A stretch of 64,000 bases of DNA, from NCBI RefSeq assembly GCF_030406405.1, contig NZ_JAUEPL010000009.1:62001-126000 (forward strand), read 5' to 3'. This stretch comes from Streptomyces ficellus. GTDB taxonomy: Bacteria > Actinomycetota > Actinomycetes > Streptomycetales > Streptomycetaceae. Both the position numbers and the translations under genes were made by a program. Positions 28,445-37,552 of this stretch are shown here, piece after piece. The notes under the pieces are model-generated. The model was not told the DNA's origin and made no database searches. It was given only the letters and a program-made list of their open reading frames with translations. Numbering within the stretch: the first letter of the stretch is position 1; each line of letters starts with the position of its first letter.

Positions 28445-28726
28445 TCAGCGGATGTCAAAGCCGTCGTACCCTCCGCGCGGGGCATCCCAGATCTCGGTGA
28501 CTCCGTCGACGCGCCCGGGTGTGTCGCCGGAGCGGAGCCATTCCAGCAAACGGTGGCAATTCTCACTCGGGCCCTCGGCCACCACCTGCACCCTGCCGTC
28601 CTCAAGGTTGGAGGCGAAACCGGTGAGGCCGCCGATCTCCAGAGCGTTTGCCCTGGTGAACCAGCGGAAGCCCACTCCCTGTACCCGGCCGCGCACCCAG
28701 GCGGTGAGCCGTGCGTCGTCGTTCAT
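28445..28726 (-). CDS. acyP: Acylphosphatase
   Basis: 93 residues, a small alpha/beta enzyme that hydrolyses carboxyl-phosphate bonds such as acetyl phosphate. [16 protein letters not shown] (13-28) carries the catalytic Arg21. [17 protein letters not shown] carries Asn40, the second essential residue. Length and fold order are standard. It is an orphan between smc's neighbour and a divergent CAP-domain gene. Confidence 0.94.
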   Translation of the reverse strand: MNDDARLTAWVRGRVQGVGFRWFTRANALEIGGLTGFASNLEDGRVQVVAEGPSENCHRLLEWLRSGDTPGRVDGVTEIWDAPRGGYDGFDIR

Positions 28727-28871
28727 GGCTGCACGCTAACCGGCCAATCCCCCACGGAGCACTTCCGCCCCAGGCGTCATGGCGTACAGTCCCGACGCAA
28801 TGACCCCTCACTCGTTCGGGTGAGTCACCTTGACGTCCTGACCAGACGTTGAACCAGGAAGGGCAGAGCAG

Positions 28872-29711
28872 ATGGGACGCCACCGGAAAAAGCGGGCCGT
28901 GGTGCCCGTACGGACCGGGCTGCTCGGCGCCTCCGCCGCGATGGCGGTCGGCGCCGTCGCCGTGGCCTCCGGCCTGCTGCCCGGCGGCGACACCTTCACC
29001 GTCGGCGGCGGCACCTCCGGCGAGCGGGTACACGCCGGGCGCTCCCCCGACCTGAACGCGCAGGGCGGTTCCGGCGTCACCGCGAGCGACCGTCCGTCCG
29101 CCTCCGCGAGCCGGAGCGCCGAGCGGGCCCCCACGCCGTCCAAGACGCCGTCCCCGACCCCGTCCAAGCCCTCCGCGCCGAAGACGAAGCAGGCCGAGCA
29201 GCCGAAGCGGACCAAGGCGCCGGCGCCGAAGAAGACGGCCGTCGAGAGCGCGGCCCCCCTGCGTACCGCCACGCCCGAGAAGACCACGGAGCGCCCCAAG
29301 GCCCCCTCCGGCCCCGCCGCCGTGACCGGCCGCCAGGCGGCCGCCGAGGCCGCGGTGCTGAACCTGGTCAACGCCGAGCGGGCCACGGTGGGCTGCGCCC
29401 CGGTACGCGCCTCCGCCCCGCTGGCATCGCTGGCCAGGGCGTTCAGCCAGGACATGGCCGAGCGCGGTTTCTTCTCGCACACCGACCCGGACGGGGCCAC
29501 GCCCTGGGACCGCGCCGCCAAGGCGGGCGTCGAGGGCCTGGGCGCCGAGAACATAGCCCGCGGCCAGGCGGACGCCGAGGCCGTGATGGAGTCCTGGATG
29601 AACAGCGACGGTCACCGCGCCAACATCCTCAACTGCGACTACACGACACTGGGCGTCGGCGTGCACTTCGGCGAGGGCGGCCCCTGGTGGACGCAGAGCT
29701 TCGGCTTCTGA
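28872..29711 (+). CDS. Secreted CAP/SCP-domain protein
   Basis: 279 residues. A basic start (MGRHRKKR) leads into a hydrophobic Ala-rich segment (about 17-36) that acts as a signal peptide or anchor. Next comes a disordered linker of about 110 residues rich in Pro, Ser, Thr, Lys and Ala (40-150). The C-terminal CAP domain (about 155-279) has LNLVNAERATVGCAPV, the FFSHTDPDGATPWDR motif and GAENIARGQ...VMESWMNSDGHRANIL. Bacterial CAP proteins are extracellular with unclear roles. The ATG has GGAAGGG upstream. Cys residues in the CAP domain could form a disulfide. Confidence 0.88.
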   Translation: MGRHRKKRAVVPVRTGLLGASAAMAVGAVAVASGLLPGGDTFTVGGGTSGERVHAGRSPDLNAQGGSGVTASDRPSASASRSAERAPTPSKTPSPTPSKPSAPKTKQAEQPKRTKAPAPKKTAVESAAPLRTATPEKTTERPKAPSGPAAVTGRQAAAEAAVLNLVNAERATVGCAPVRASAPLASLARAFSQDMAERGFFSHTDPDGATPWDRAAKAGVEGLGAENIARGQADAEAVMESWMNSDGHRANILNCDYTTLGVGVHFGEGGPWWTQSFGF

Positions 29712-29751
29712 GGCCTCGGACCTGTTGAACCCCCGCAGTACGCTGGCGGAC

Positions 29752-30129
29752 ATGGATGAGGGCCTGGCGTTCGACGTGTTCTCCCGGCAGTGCCCCTCAC
29801 GCGGCACGCTGGAGCATGTGACGGGGCGGTGGGGCGCGCTGACCCTGACCGCGCTGTCCGAGAGCGGCTTCCGCTTCAACGAGCTGCGGCGCCGCGTGGA
29901 CGGGGTGAGCGAGAAGATGCTCTCCCAGACGCTGCACGCCCTGGAGCGGGACGGTCTGGTCCACCGGGAGGCCCAGCCGACGAACCCGCCGCGCGTCGAC
30001 TACGAGCTGACGCCCCTCGGGCGGGCCGTCGCCGAGCGCCTCCTCGGGCTGATCGAGCTGGTCGAGGCCCGGATGCCCGAGGTCATCGCCGCCCGCGAGC
30101 GTTATGACGCGGCGCGCGGCGGGCGCTGA
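29752..30129 (+). CDS. HxlR-family transcriptional regulator
   Basis: About 125 residues with a winged helix-turn-helix of the HxlR/MarR-like type: [22 protein letters not shown], then [33 protein letters not shown], ending [18 protein letters not shown]. The single Cys near the N-terminus is common in redox- or electrophile-sensing members. The ATG at 29752 is chosen; an in-frame TTG lies 9 codons upstream. Its 3' end overlaps the convergent mutM by 28 bases. No adjacent divergent target gene is visible. Confidence 0.88.
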   Translation: MDEGLAFDVFSRQCPSRGTLEHVTGRWGALTLTALSESGFRFNELRRRVDGVSEKMLSQTLHALERDGLVHREAQPTNPPRVDYELTPLGRAVAERLLGLIELVEARMPEVIAARERYDAARGGR

Positions 30130-30962
30130 CAACGGGGGCAGTAGTAGCTGGAGCGGTTCATCCAGGGGCGGCGGCGTATGGGGGTGCCGCACCGCCGGCA
30201 GGGCTCGCCTTCGCGGCCGTACGCGTCCAGGGACCGGTCGAAGTATCCGGACTCGCCGTTGACGTTGACGTACAGGCTGTCGAAGCTGGTGCCGCCGACC
30301 GCGAGGGCGGCGGTCATCACCTCCCGTACGTGGCCGAGGAGTTCCACGGACCGCGGGCGGGTGAGGGCCGTGGTGGGGCGGTCGTAGTGGAGGCGGGAGC
30401 GCCACAGCGCCTCGTCCGCGTAGATATTGCCGACACCGCTGATCAAGGACTGGTCGAGCAGGGCGCGTTTGACCGTCGTACGCCGCAGGCGCAGCGCGAC
30501 ATGGAAGGCGGTGTCGTCGAAGTCGGGGTCGAGCGGGTCGCGGGCGATGTGCGCGATGGGCAGCGGCAGCCCCTCGGGGGTGTTCTCGTGGAGCGAGAGC
30601 CCGCCGAAGGTCCGCTGGTCGACGAAGCGCAGCTCGGTGCCGAGGGCGTCCTCGAAGCGCACCCGGATACGGAGGTGCTTCTCGTCCGGGGCGTCCGAGG
30701 GCTGGACGAGCAGCTGCCCGCTCATGCCCAGGTGCCCCAGCACGGACGCGTCGGTGTCCGCCAGCGGCAGCCACAGGTACTTGCCGCGCCGCCGGGCGAC
30801 GCCGAAGCGGTGCCCCTTCAGCCGGGCCGCGAAGTCCTCGCCGCCGGCGAGGTGCCGCCGTACGGCACGGGGGTGCAGGACCTGGACGTCCGCGACGGTC
30901 CGGCCACTGACCCAGCGCTCCAGGCCGCGCCGTACGACTTCGACCTCGGGCAGCTCGGGCAC
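30102..30962 (-). CDS. mutM: Formamidopyrimidine-DNA glycosylase (MutM/Fpg)
   Basis: 286-residue base-excision repair enzyme for 8-oxoguanine and FapyG. After removal of the initiator, the N-terminal Pro and Glu ([14 protein letters not shown]) are the catalytic nucleophile and acid. [10 protein letters not shown] and the H2TH region precede the C-terminal zinc finger CRRCGTPI...YYCPRCQ, all four Cys present. The GTG at 30962 is preceded by GGAGGA. It follows rnc by about 90 bases, a conserved pairing in actinobacteria. Confidence 0.96.
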   Translation of the reverse strand: MPELPEVEVVRRGLERWVSGRTVADVQVLHPRAVRRHLAGGEDFAARLKGHRFGVARRRGKYLWLPLADTDASVLGHLGMSGQLLVQPSDAPDEKHLRIRVRFEDALGTELRFVDQRTFGGLSLHENTPEGLPLPIAHIARDPLDPDFDDTAFHVALRLRRTTVKRALLDQSLISGVGNIYADEALWRSRLHYDRPTTALTRPRSVELLGHVREVMTAALAVGGTSFDSLYVNVNGESGYFDRSLDAYGREGEPCRRCGTPIRRRPWMNRSSYYCPRCQRPPRAAS

Positions 30963-31053
30963 GGCGGTCCTCCGGAGGGTGGAAGAAGAGGGGGGTGGAA
31001 GGGGAAAACCCCGCCGCACCGGGGTGCGACGGGGGCTCGGGAAGCGAACGCGG

Positions 31054-32013
31054 TCAGGCCGTGGCCGAGTCCGCGGGGGTGTGGGGAGATTCCGGGCCCG
31101 AAGAGGTGTCGGCGGCCTCTCCTGGTGCACGGCCAGAGCCGGCTACGGCTTCGGCTCCCGGGACCGATTCGGCTTCGGCCGCAGGGCCGGAGCCGTCGCC
31201 GGATCCGGCTTCGACGCCGGAGCCGTCGCCGGCCGCGGCTGTGGCCGCGGCCTTTGCCCTGGCCGCCGTCTCCCGTTCGTCCGCGGCGGCCCGGATGGCC
31301 CGCCAGGCGGACTCCGCGGCCTGCTGCTCCGCTTCCTTCTTGCTGCGGCCGGTGCCGGTGCCGTACGAGACACCACCGACGCGGGCAGCAGCAGTGAAGG
31401 TCTTCTCGTGGTCCGGTCCGGTCTCGGTGACCAGGTACTCCGGAACGCCGAGGCCTTCGGCGGCGGTGAGTTCCTGGAGGCTGGTCTTCCAGTCCAGGCC
31501 CGCGCCGAGGTTCGAGGACTTCTCGATCAGCGGGTCGAAGAGCCGGTGCACCAGCTCGGACGCCGCGTCGAGGCCCTGGTCGAGATAGACCGCGCCGATC
31601 ACCGCTTCAAGGGTGTCGGCGAGGATGGATGCCTTGTCCCGGCCTCCGGTGCCTTCCTCGCCCCGGCCGAGCCGGATGAAGGAGCCCAGGTCGAGGCCGC
31701 GGCCGACCTCCGCCAGCGCACGCGAGTTGACCACCGCGGCCCGCAACTTGGCCAGCTGGCCTTCGGGCAGGTCGGGGTGGGTGCGGTACAGCGTGTCCGT
31801 GACCACCAGGCCGAGCACGGAGTCCCCGAGGAACTCCAGGCGCTCATTGGTGGGCAGGCCGCCGTTCTCGTATGCGTACGAACGGTGGGTCAGCGCACGC
31901 ACCAGAAGGGCGGACTCGAGCTTGTACCCGAGCCGCCCTTCCAGAAGCGTGTGGGACGAGGCCGTGTTCTCCGCCTGCTTCTTGGCGTCATCCGCCGTTT
32001 TCTGGCTAGACAC
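31054..32013 (-). CDS. rnc: Ribonuclease III with long C-terminal tail
   Basis: 319 residues. It processes rRNA and regulates many mRNAs by cutting double-stranded RNA; in S. coelicolor the gene is absB, needed globally for antibiotic synthesis. The RNase III signature [12 protein letters not shown] lies at 56-67, catalytic Asp/Glu in [13 protein letters not shown], and the dsRNA-binding domain at about 174-242. A tail of about 75 residues, rich in Ala, Gly, Ser and Glu with [14 protein letters not shown] repeats, makes it longer than AbsB, which I recall as about 276 residues. The GTG at 32013 has AGAGG upstream and follows rpmF closely. Confidence 0.95.
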   Translation of the reverse strand: MSSQKTADDAKKQAENTASSHTLLEGRLGYKLESALLVRALTHRSYAYENGGLPTNERLEFLGDSVLGLVVTDTLYRTHPDLPEGQLAKLRAAVVNSRALAEVGRGLDLGSFIRLGRGEEGTGGRDKASILADTLEAVIGAVYLDQGLDAASELVHRLFDPLIEKSSNLGAGLDWKTSLQELTAAEGLGVPEYLVTETGPDHEKTFTAAARVGGVSYGTGTGRSKKEAEQQAAESAWRAIRAAADERETAARAKAAATAAAGDGSGVEAGSGDGSGPAAEAESVPGAEAVAGSGRAPGEAADTSSGPESPHTPADSATA

Positions 32014-32033
32014 GGTGCCTCTCACCAGCCCGC

Positions 32034-32207
32034 TCAGACCGAGAGGACCTGGCGCTTGTTGTACGTGCCGCAGCTGGGGCACGCGATGTGCTGCTGCTTC
32101 GGCTCCTGGCAACGCTCACACGAAACCAGGGTGGGGACCGCAGCCTTCCACTGCGACCGGCGGTGGCGCGTGTTGCTGCGCGACATCTTCCGCTTCGGAA
32201 CAGCCAC
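32034..32207 (-). CDS. rpmF: 50S ribosomal protein L32, zinc-binding form
   Basis: 57 residues: [20 protein letters not shown], then a Cys4 zinc ribbon (CERCQEP...ACPSC). It is therefore the zinc-containing C+ paralogue, used when zinc is sufficient. The GTG has AGGAG upstream and begins 2 bases after the DUF177 stop. The DUF177-rpmF pair is nearly universal in bacteria, and rnc follows 20 bases later. Confidence 0.96.
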   Translation of the reverse strand: MAVPKRKMSRSNTRHRRSQWKAAVPTLVSCERCQEPKQQHIACPSCGTYNKRQVLSV

Positions 32208-32209
32208 GG

Positions 32210-32845
32210 CTACTTCTCCTGCTTCTCGTCGACGCCCGGTTCGGCGCCGCTCATGTTGTCCTTCTCGCCGGTCCCGAGTGAATCGGCGAGTCCCTGCAGT
32301 GCCGCCCAACGGATGTCGACGGCGTCATGGTGGTGGTCCGGGTCGTCGTTCAGGCTGGCCCCGCACTCGGGGCACAGGCCGGCACAGTCCTCCCGGCACA
32401 CCGGCTGCATCGGCAGTGCGAGCACCACCGCATCACGCAGCACGGGCTCGAGGTCGAACATGCCGTCCTCGAGGGGAATGATGTCCTCGTCGTCCTCGGC
32501 ATCGTCGTCCGCGGCCGCGTAACGGCCCCGGTCATCGGTGTCGGGGTACGAGAACATCTCCTGGAAATCCGCCGCGACATCCTGGCGCAGCGGCTCCAGA
32601 CACCTTACGCACTCCCCCTCGGCCGACGCACGGGCGGTGCCTGTGACGAGCACCCCTTCCATGACCGACTCGAGGCGGATCTCCAGCACGACTTCCGAGC
32701 CCTGCGGCACGCCGATGACCGCGGCGATGCCGAGGTTCTCGGGGGCCTGGACCGAGCGGGACAACCGCTGGAGGGCACCAGGACGCCGCCCCAGCTCGTG
32801 CGTGTCGAACACGAGGGGGTTGCGGTGGTCGAGGCGCGTACTCAG
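32210..32845 (-). CDS. DUF177/YceD-family protein
   Basis: About 211 residues. The family member encoded before rpmF is linked to 23S rRNA metabolism in some bacteria. Core motifs are ECVRCLEPL and, near the C-terminus, [17 protein letters not shown], both Cys-rich and conserved. A long acidic stretch ([16 protein letters not shown]) sits between them. The family-like N-terminus [27 protein letters not shown] begins at a CTG codon with AGGAAG 4 bases upstream; no ATG or GTG occurs there. The alternatives are GTG codons 20-40 codons upstream. The start is therefore uncertain and CTG initiation is possible. Confidence 0.85.
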   Translation of the reverse strand: MSTRLDHRNPLVFDTHELGRRPGALQRLSRSVQAPENLGIAAVIGVPQGSEVVLEIRLESVMEGVLVTGTARASAEGECVRCLEPLRQDVAADFQEMFSYPDTDDRGRYAAADDDAEDDEDIIPLEDGMFDLEPVLRDAVVLALPMQPVCREDCAGLCPECGASLNDDPDHHHDAVDIRWAALQGLADSLGTGEKDNMSGAEPGVDEKQEK

Positions 32846-32985
32846 GGTTCTTCCTGCTTTCGGATCGTGTGGGGGGCGGCCCAGCGTCAGAATGGACGCC
32901 GACGCGGGCACGCGAGATCGCGGACGTACTCGCGACCGAAGAGCCAGGATACTGGACGCTTCGCCCACAGCCCAATCCGGGCCGG

Positions 32986-34032
32986 TCAGTGCCCCTGTTC
33001 GTAACGGCGCAGCTGCTCCAGGTCGATCATGCTGGTGTCGAAGAAGCTGGTCTCGTCCAGCGCGGCGGTCCGGGGCTGCGGCTGCTGTTCGTACGCGTAG
33101 GGCTGCTGGCCGTAGCCCTGGTCCTGCTGCCCGCCATGGTGCCCGCTCTGCTGCCCGCTCTGATCGTAGCCCTGGTAGGCGTACGGGTCGGGCTGGTAGG
33201 CGTAGGCGTCCTGGGGCTGGTGGGGCGGCTGGTAGGCGTACGGGTCGGGCTGCTGGGCCGGGATGTGCGGCTGGTGGACCGGCCGCGCGGCGGGCTCGGG
33301 GTCGGCCAGCTCGGCCAGGCCCGCGAGGTAGTCGGCGTCGGAGGTGTGCTGCTGGGGCGCGCCCGCCGCGTCCTGGGCGGCCATGTGGGCGCCGAGGTCG
33401 TCGGTGGCGATCCGGCCGTGGAGCTTCTGGCGGCCGCGGCCGACCGCCTCCAGGGTCTTGGACAGCACCGCTTCGAAGGCGCCCAGCTTGGCGTCGACGT
33501 AGTCGTCCGCGCGCCGGATCAGGGTCTGCGGGTCCGCGCTGTACTCGGGGGCGTCCTCGTCGGCGTACCCCTGGTCGTCCAGGCCCGGGCCGCGGCCGAG
33601 GAGCTTCTCGCGGCCGCGGTCCACCGAGCCGATGGTCTTGGTGAGGACGACCTCGAAGTTGGCGAGCTTGGAGTCGACGTAGTCGTCGGCCTCGGCGCGG
33701 ATCTCCTCGGCCTCGCGGCGGGCCTCGGCGAGGATGCGGTCGGCCTCTTCCTGCGACTGGCGGGCGATCTGGGTGTCGGAGATCAGCGCGCCGCGCTCGG
33801 CGTGGGCCGCCTCGATGATCCGCTGGGCCTCGGCGCGGGCCTGCTCGACCAGCTGCTCGCGGCCGCCGATCAGCTCCTGGGCCTGGGCGAGGGAGCCGGG
33901 CAGGGCCTCGCGCAGCTCATCGAGCAGCGCGAGAAGTTGGGCGCGGTTGACCACGCACGAGGCCGACATGGGCATGGAACGGGCGTTTTCGACCGTCTCG
34001 ACGATCTCGTCGAGCTTCTTCTGCACGTCCAC
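32986..34032 (-). CDS. SepIVA/DivIVA-like coiled-coil septation protein
   Basis: About 348 residues. The N-terminus (KKLDEIVETVENARSMPMSASCVVNRAQLLALLDELREALPGSLAQA) matches the mycobacterial septation factor SepIVA. Long Glu/Ala/Arg coiled coils follow (about 55-140), with a repeated unit of the form DDYVD(S/A)KLxxFExVLxKT at two places. The C-terminal third is a Gln/Pro/Tyr-rich low-complexity region with repeated DPYAYQ, ending FFDTSMIDLEQLRRYEQGH. Position upstream of DUF177 and rnc mirrors the mycobacterial order. A role in polar growth or septation is inferred. The GTG at 34032 is preferred; a GTG 15 codons upstream is possible. Confidence 0.78.
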   Translation of the reverse strand: MDVQKKLDEIVETVENARSMPMSASCVVNRAQLLALLDELREALPGSLAQAQELIGGREQLVEQARAEAQRIIEAAHAERGALISDTQIARQSQEEADRILAEARREAEEIRAEADDYVDSKLANFEVVLTKTIGSVDRGREKLLGRGPGLDDQGYADEDAPEYSADPQTLIRRADDYVDAKLGAFEAVLSKTLEAVGRGRQKLHGRIATDDLGAHMAAQDAAGAPQQHTSDADYLAGLAELADPEPAARPVHQPHIPAQQPDPYAYQPPHQPQDAYAYQPDPYAYQGYDQSGQQSGHHGGQQDQGYGQQPYAYEQQPQPRTAALDETSFFDTSMIDLEQLRRYEQGH

Positions 34033-34131
34033 CGTGTGCTCGCCACTCTCTACAGCCGGATTGGAGACGGACGGCACGACTGTAAGGCCAGTCGGCGGGG
34101 GCCCGACACCGAGTGGCGGACTGTCAGTTGC

Positions 34132-34641
34132 TCACTTCTCGCCGAGGCGCTTGACCAGGGCCTCGTGGACGACCGGCGGCAGGAGGTGCGAGACGTCACC
34201 GCCCCAGGCGGCGACCTCCTTGACCAGGGAGGAGGAGAGGAAGCTGTAGGTGGGGTTGGTCGGCACGAAGAGGGTCTCGACGCCGGAGAGGCCGTTGTTC
34301 ATCTGGGCCATCTGGAGCTCGTAGTCGAAGTCGCTGACGGCCCGGAGCCCCTTGACGATGGCGGGGATGTCTCGCTCCTTGCAGAAGTCGACCAGCAGAC
34401 CGTGGTGGGACTCCACCTGGACGTTGCCGTACTCACTGGTGACCTGGCGGATGAGCTCCATCCGCTCCTCCACCGTGAACAGGCCCTTCTTGGACTGGTT
34501 GATCATCACCGCGACGTGGACCACGTCGTACAGCTTGGAGGCGCGGGCGATGATGTCGAGGTGTCCGTTGGTGATGGGGTCGAACGACCCCGGACAGACT
34601 GCTCGGCGCAACTGAAGTCCCTCGCTCTCCGGTCCGGTCAT
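34132..34641 (-). CDS. coaD: Phosphopantetheine adenylyltransferase
   Basis: 169-residue cytidylyltransferase-fold enzyme for the penultimate step of coenzyme A synthesis. The [11 protein letters not shown] nucleotide-binding motif spans 17-27, and [18 protein letters not shown] and [13 protein letters not shown] are family signatures. The ATG at 34641 overlaps the rsmD stop by 4 bases (ATGA), so the two are translationally coupled. It precedes the SepIVA-like gene. Confidence 0.96.
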   Translation of the reverse strand: MTGPESEGLQLRRAVCPGSFDPITNGHLDIIARASKLYDVVHVAVMINQSKKGLFTVEERMELIRQVTSEYGNVQVESHHGLLVDFCKERDIPAIVKGLRAVSDFDYELQMAQMNNGLSGVETLFVPTNPTYSFLSSSLVKEVAAWGGDVSHLLPPVVHEALVKRLGEK

Positions 34642-35222
34642 CGTGCGTCTTCGCACGTAGAGGCGGCGCGACCGTACCAAAACGTTCCCTCGCCGTAGCG
34701 ACGGGCCCGCAGCGGCTCGAACCCGGCCGGCCAGGCGAATTCCCCGCCTCTGGTGCTGCGCTCCACGGTGACGAGCGCACCGTCCGCGAGCCAGCCTTTG
34801 GTGCGGAGTGTGAGCAGGATCTCGCCAAGATCGCCGTCCGGGACCGCGTACGGCGGGTCGAGGAAGACGATGTCGTACGGGTCGGAAGGCGCCGGTCCCG
34901 TCACGATCTGTTCGGCTTTGCCGGTGCGGACCTCGGCGCCGGCCAGGCCGAGCCCCCGGACGTTCTCGCGGACGGTACGGACGGCGCGGCTGTCGGCCTC
35001 GACGAGCAGGGCGTGGGACGCGCCACGGGACAGGGCTTCCAGGCCCACGGCGCCGGACCCGGCGTACAGATCGGCGATCCGGACGCCGTCGAGCCTCCCG
35101 AGAAGCGCCTCCCAGGTGGAGAAGAGCCCCTCGCGCGCCCGGTCGGAGGTGGGGCGGGTGCCGTTGCCCGGCGGTACGGCCAGGCGGCGTCCGCCGGCCG
35201 CACCGGCGATCACGCGGGTCAT
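34638..35222 (-). CDS. rsmD: 16S rRNA (guanine966-N2)-methyltransferase RsmD
   Basis: 194-residue class I methyltransferase acting on assembled 30S intermediates. The SAM-binding motif [18 protein letters not shown] is at 51-68. The N2-guanine catalytic motif DPPY is at 122-125. The N-terminus [19 protein letters not shown] with [13 protein letters not shown] is the family hallmark. It lies between recG and coaD, a common actinobacterial arrangement. Confidence 0.95.
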   Translation of the reverse strand: MTRVIAGAAGGRRLAVPPGNGTRPTSDRAREGLFSTWEALLGRLDGVRIADLYAGSGAVGLEALSRGASHALLVEADSRAVRTVRENVRGLGLAGAEVRTGKAEQIVTGPAPSDPYDIVFLDPPYAVPDGDLGEILLTLRTKGWLADGALVTVERSTRGGEFAWPAGFEPLRARRYGEGTFWYGRAASTCEDAR

Positions 35223-35289
35223 CTCAGTCCTCGTCGTCCTCGGGTTGGTGGTGACTCCACGATATGGGTTCGCGTGCCGAATGCACCGG

Positions 35290-37491
35290 TCAGCCCTTCT
35301 CCAGATACTGCTCCCGCTCCTTGTCGAGCAGGGCGTGCAGGGCCGTGCGCAACTCGGGGAGGTGTTCCAGCTCCGGGTCGGCGCTGACGACGGCCGCCGC
35401 CTCCTCGCGGGCGGCCGCGATGACGTCCTCGTCCTCGATGACCGCCAGCATCCGGAGGCTGGAGCGCACGCCGGACTGGGCCTGGCCGAGCACGTCGCCC
35501 TCGCGGCGCTGTTCGAGGTCGATACGGGACAGCTCGAAGCCGTCCAGGGTGGAGGCGACGGCGGCGAGCCGCCGACGGGCGGGGCTCGCCTCCGGCATGT
35601 CGGTGACCAGCAGGCAGAGCCCGGGCGCGGAACCCCGCCCCACGCGGCCGCGCAGCTGGTGCAGCTGGGAGACGCCGAACCGGTCGGCGTCCATGATCAC
35701 CATGGCCGTGGCGTTGGGGACGTTGACGCCGACCTCGATGACGGTCGTGGCGACCAGGACGTCGGCCTCGCCGGCGGCGAAGCGGCGCATGACGGCGTCC
35801 TTGTCGTCGGGCGCCATCCTGCCGTGCAGCACCTCGACGCGCAGACCGGCGAGCGGCCCCTTGGCGAGCTGGTCGGCGACGTCCAGGACGGCCAGCGGGG
35901 GCCGCTTCTCCGCCTCGTCCTCCGGGGACTTCTTCCCCCTCGCCTCGGCCGTCTCGTCGAGGGCGTCGCCGATGCGGGGGCAGACCACATACGCCTGGTG
36001 GCCGTTCTCCACCTCCTCGCGGACCCGGTCCCAGGCACGGGCCAGGAAGTGCGGCTTGTCGGCCGCCGGGACGACATGGCTGGCGATCGGGGAGCGGCCG
36101 GCCGGCAGCTGGTCGAGGACGGAGGTCTCCAGGTCGCCGAAGACGGTCATGGCGACCGTGCGCGGAATGGGCGTGGCGGTCATCACCAGCAGGTGCGGCG
36201 GCTGCTTGCCCTTGCCGCGCAGGGCGTCGCGCTGTTCGACGCCGAAGCGGTGCTGCTCGTCCACGACGACCAGGCCCAGGTCGTGGAACTGGACCTTGTC
36301 CTCGATCAGCGCGTGCGTGCCGATCACGATGCCCGCCTCGCCGGTGACCAGGTCGAGCAGTGCCTGGCGGCGGGCGGCGGCGCTCATGGAGCCGGTGAGG
36401 AGGACCACCTTGGTGGCCTTCTCGGCGCCGCCCAGCATGCCCCCTTCGGCCAGCTCGCCCATCATCTCGGTGATGGACCGGTGGTGCTGCTGGGCCAGCA
36501 CCTCGGTGGGGGCCAGCATGGCGGCCTGGCCGCCTGCGTCGACCACGGCGAGCATCGCGCGCAGGGCCACCATGGTCTTGCCCGAGCCCACCTCTCCTTG
36601 GAGGAGGCGGTGCATCGGGTGCTCGGTGGCGAGGTCGTCGAAGATCTCCCTGGAGACCTTCTCCTGGCCCTCGGTGAGCGTGAACGGCAGCTTGGCGTCG
36701 AACGCGGCGAGGATGCCGTCCGGGGCGGGTTTCCGCGCCACGGCGGGCAGTTGCGTGTCGGCGTACCGGCGGCGGGCTAGGGCGACCTGGAGGACGAACG
36801 CCTCGTCCCACTTGAGCCGGTCGCGGGCGTCGGCGATGTCCGCCTTGGTGCGCGGGCGGTGGATCTTGCGCAGGGCCTCGGGCAGGCCGATGAGCCCGCG
36901 CCCCTCGCGCAGTGCGGGCGGCAGCGGATCGACGGCGTCCGCCGCGCTGGGGAGCACCGCGTCGACCGCCTTGGCGATCTTCCAGGACTCCAGCTTGGTG
37001 GTGGCCGGGTAGATCGGGATGAGCGCCCCGGCCCACGAGTCCACGGCGCCGTCACCCTCCTCGCCGCGCAGCAGCTCGTACGCGGGGTGGGCGAGCTGCG
37101 TCTTGCGGTTGAAGACGGACACCTTGCCGGCGAACATCGCGCGGGTGCCGGGCAGCAGGTCCTTGTGCGGCTTGTGGACGCCCTTGCCGAAGAAGACCAG
37201 TTGCAGCCGTCCGCTGCCGTCGGTGATCGTCACCTCCAGCCGCTGGCCGCGCCCCTTGGCGCTGTTGAACGTCAGCACGCGCGCGTCCGCGACGCGCGCG
37301 ACCACGGTGACGTGCTCGTCCAGCGGCAGGTCGGCGAGCGTGGTGAGCTCACCTCGCTCCGCGTACCGCCGCGGGTAGTGGTGGAGCAGGTCGCCGACGG
37401 TGTGCAGGTCGAGGTGCTCGGCCATCACCTTGGCGGTGGCGGGGCCGAGCAGCTTCTTCAGTGGTTCGTCGAACGCGGGCACGGGATCCAT
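35290..37491 (-). CDS. recG: ATP-dependent DNA helicase RecG
   Basis: 733-residue superfamily 2 helicase that remodels stalled forks and Holliday junctions. An OB-fold wedge domain lies in the first third (about 60-150). Motif I is LLQGEVGSGKT, motif II the RecG form VVDEQHRFGVEQR, motif III MTATPIPRT, and motif VI QLRGRVGRGSAPG. The C-terminus has LEQRREGDVLGQAQSG typical of RecG. An insertion (AEARGKKSPEDEAEKRP) lies in the helicase C lobe. The ATG at 37491 is preferred over a start 7 codons upstream, which has no family support. Confidence 0.96.
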   Translation of the reverse strand: MDPVPAFDEPLKKLLGPATAKVMAEHLDLHTVGDLLHHYPRRYAERGELTTLADLPLDEHVTVVARVADARVLTFNSAKGRGQRLEVTITDGSGRLQLVFFGKGVHKPHKDLLPGTRAMFAGKVSVFNRKTQLAHPAYELLRGEEGDGAVDSWAGALIPIYPATTKLESWKIAKAVDAVLPSAADAVDPLPPALREGRGLIGLPEALRKIHRPRTKADIADARDRLKWDEAFVLQVALARRRYADTQLPAVARKPAPDGILAAFDAKLPFTLTEGQEKVSREIFDDLATEHPMHRLLQGEVGSGKTMVALRAMLAVVDAGGQAAMLAPTEVLAQQHHRSITEMMGELAEGGMLGGAEKATKVVLLTGSMSAAARRQALLDLVTGEAGIVIGTHALIEDKVQFHDLGLVVVDEQHRFGVEQRDALRGKGKQPPHLLVMTATPIPRTVAMTVFGDLETSVLDQLPAGRSPIASHVVPAADKPHFLARAWDRVREEVENGHQAYVVCPRIGDALDETAEARGKKSPEDEAEKRPPLAVLDVADQLAKGPLAGLRVEVLHGRMAPDDKDAVMRRFAAGEADVLVATTVIEVGVNVPNATAMVIMDADRFGVSQLHQLRGRVGRGSAPGLCLLVTDMPEASPARRRLAAVASTLDGFELSRIDLEQRREGDVLGQAQSGVRSSLRMLAVIEDEDVIAAAREEAAAVVSADPELEHLPELRTALHALLDKEREQYLEKG

Positions 37492-37552
37492 TGCACACCA
37501 CGCCACTGACAAGCGCGTACACCTGTGGACGGCGCGGCCCGCGGGGGGCGGG

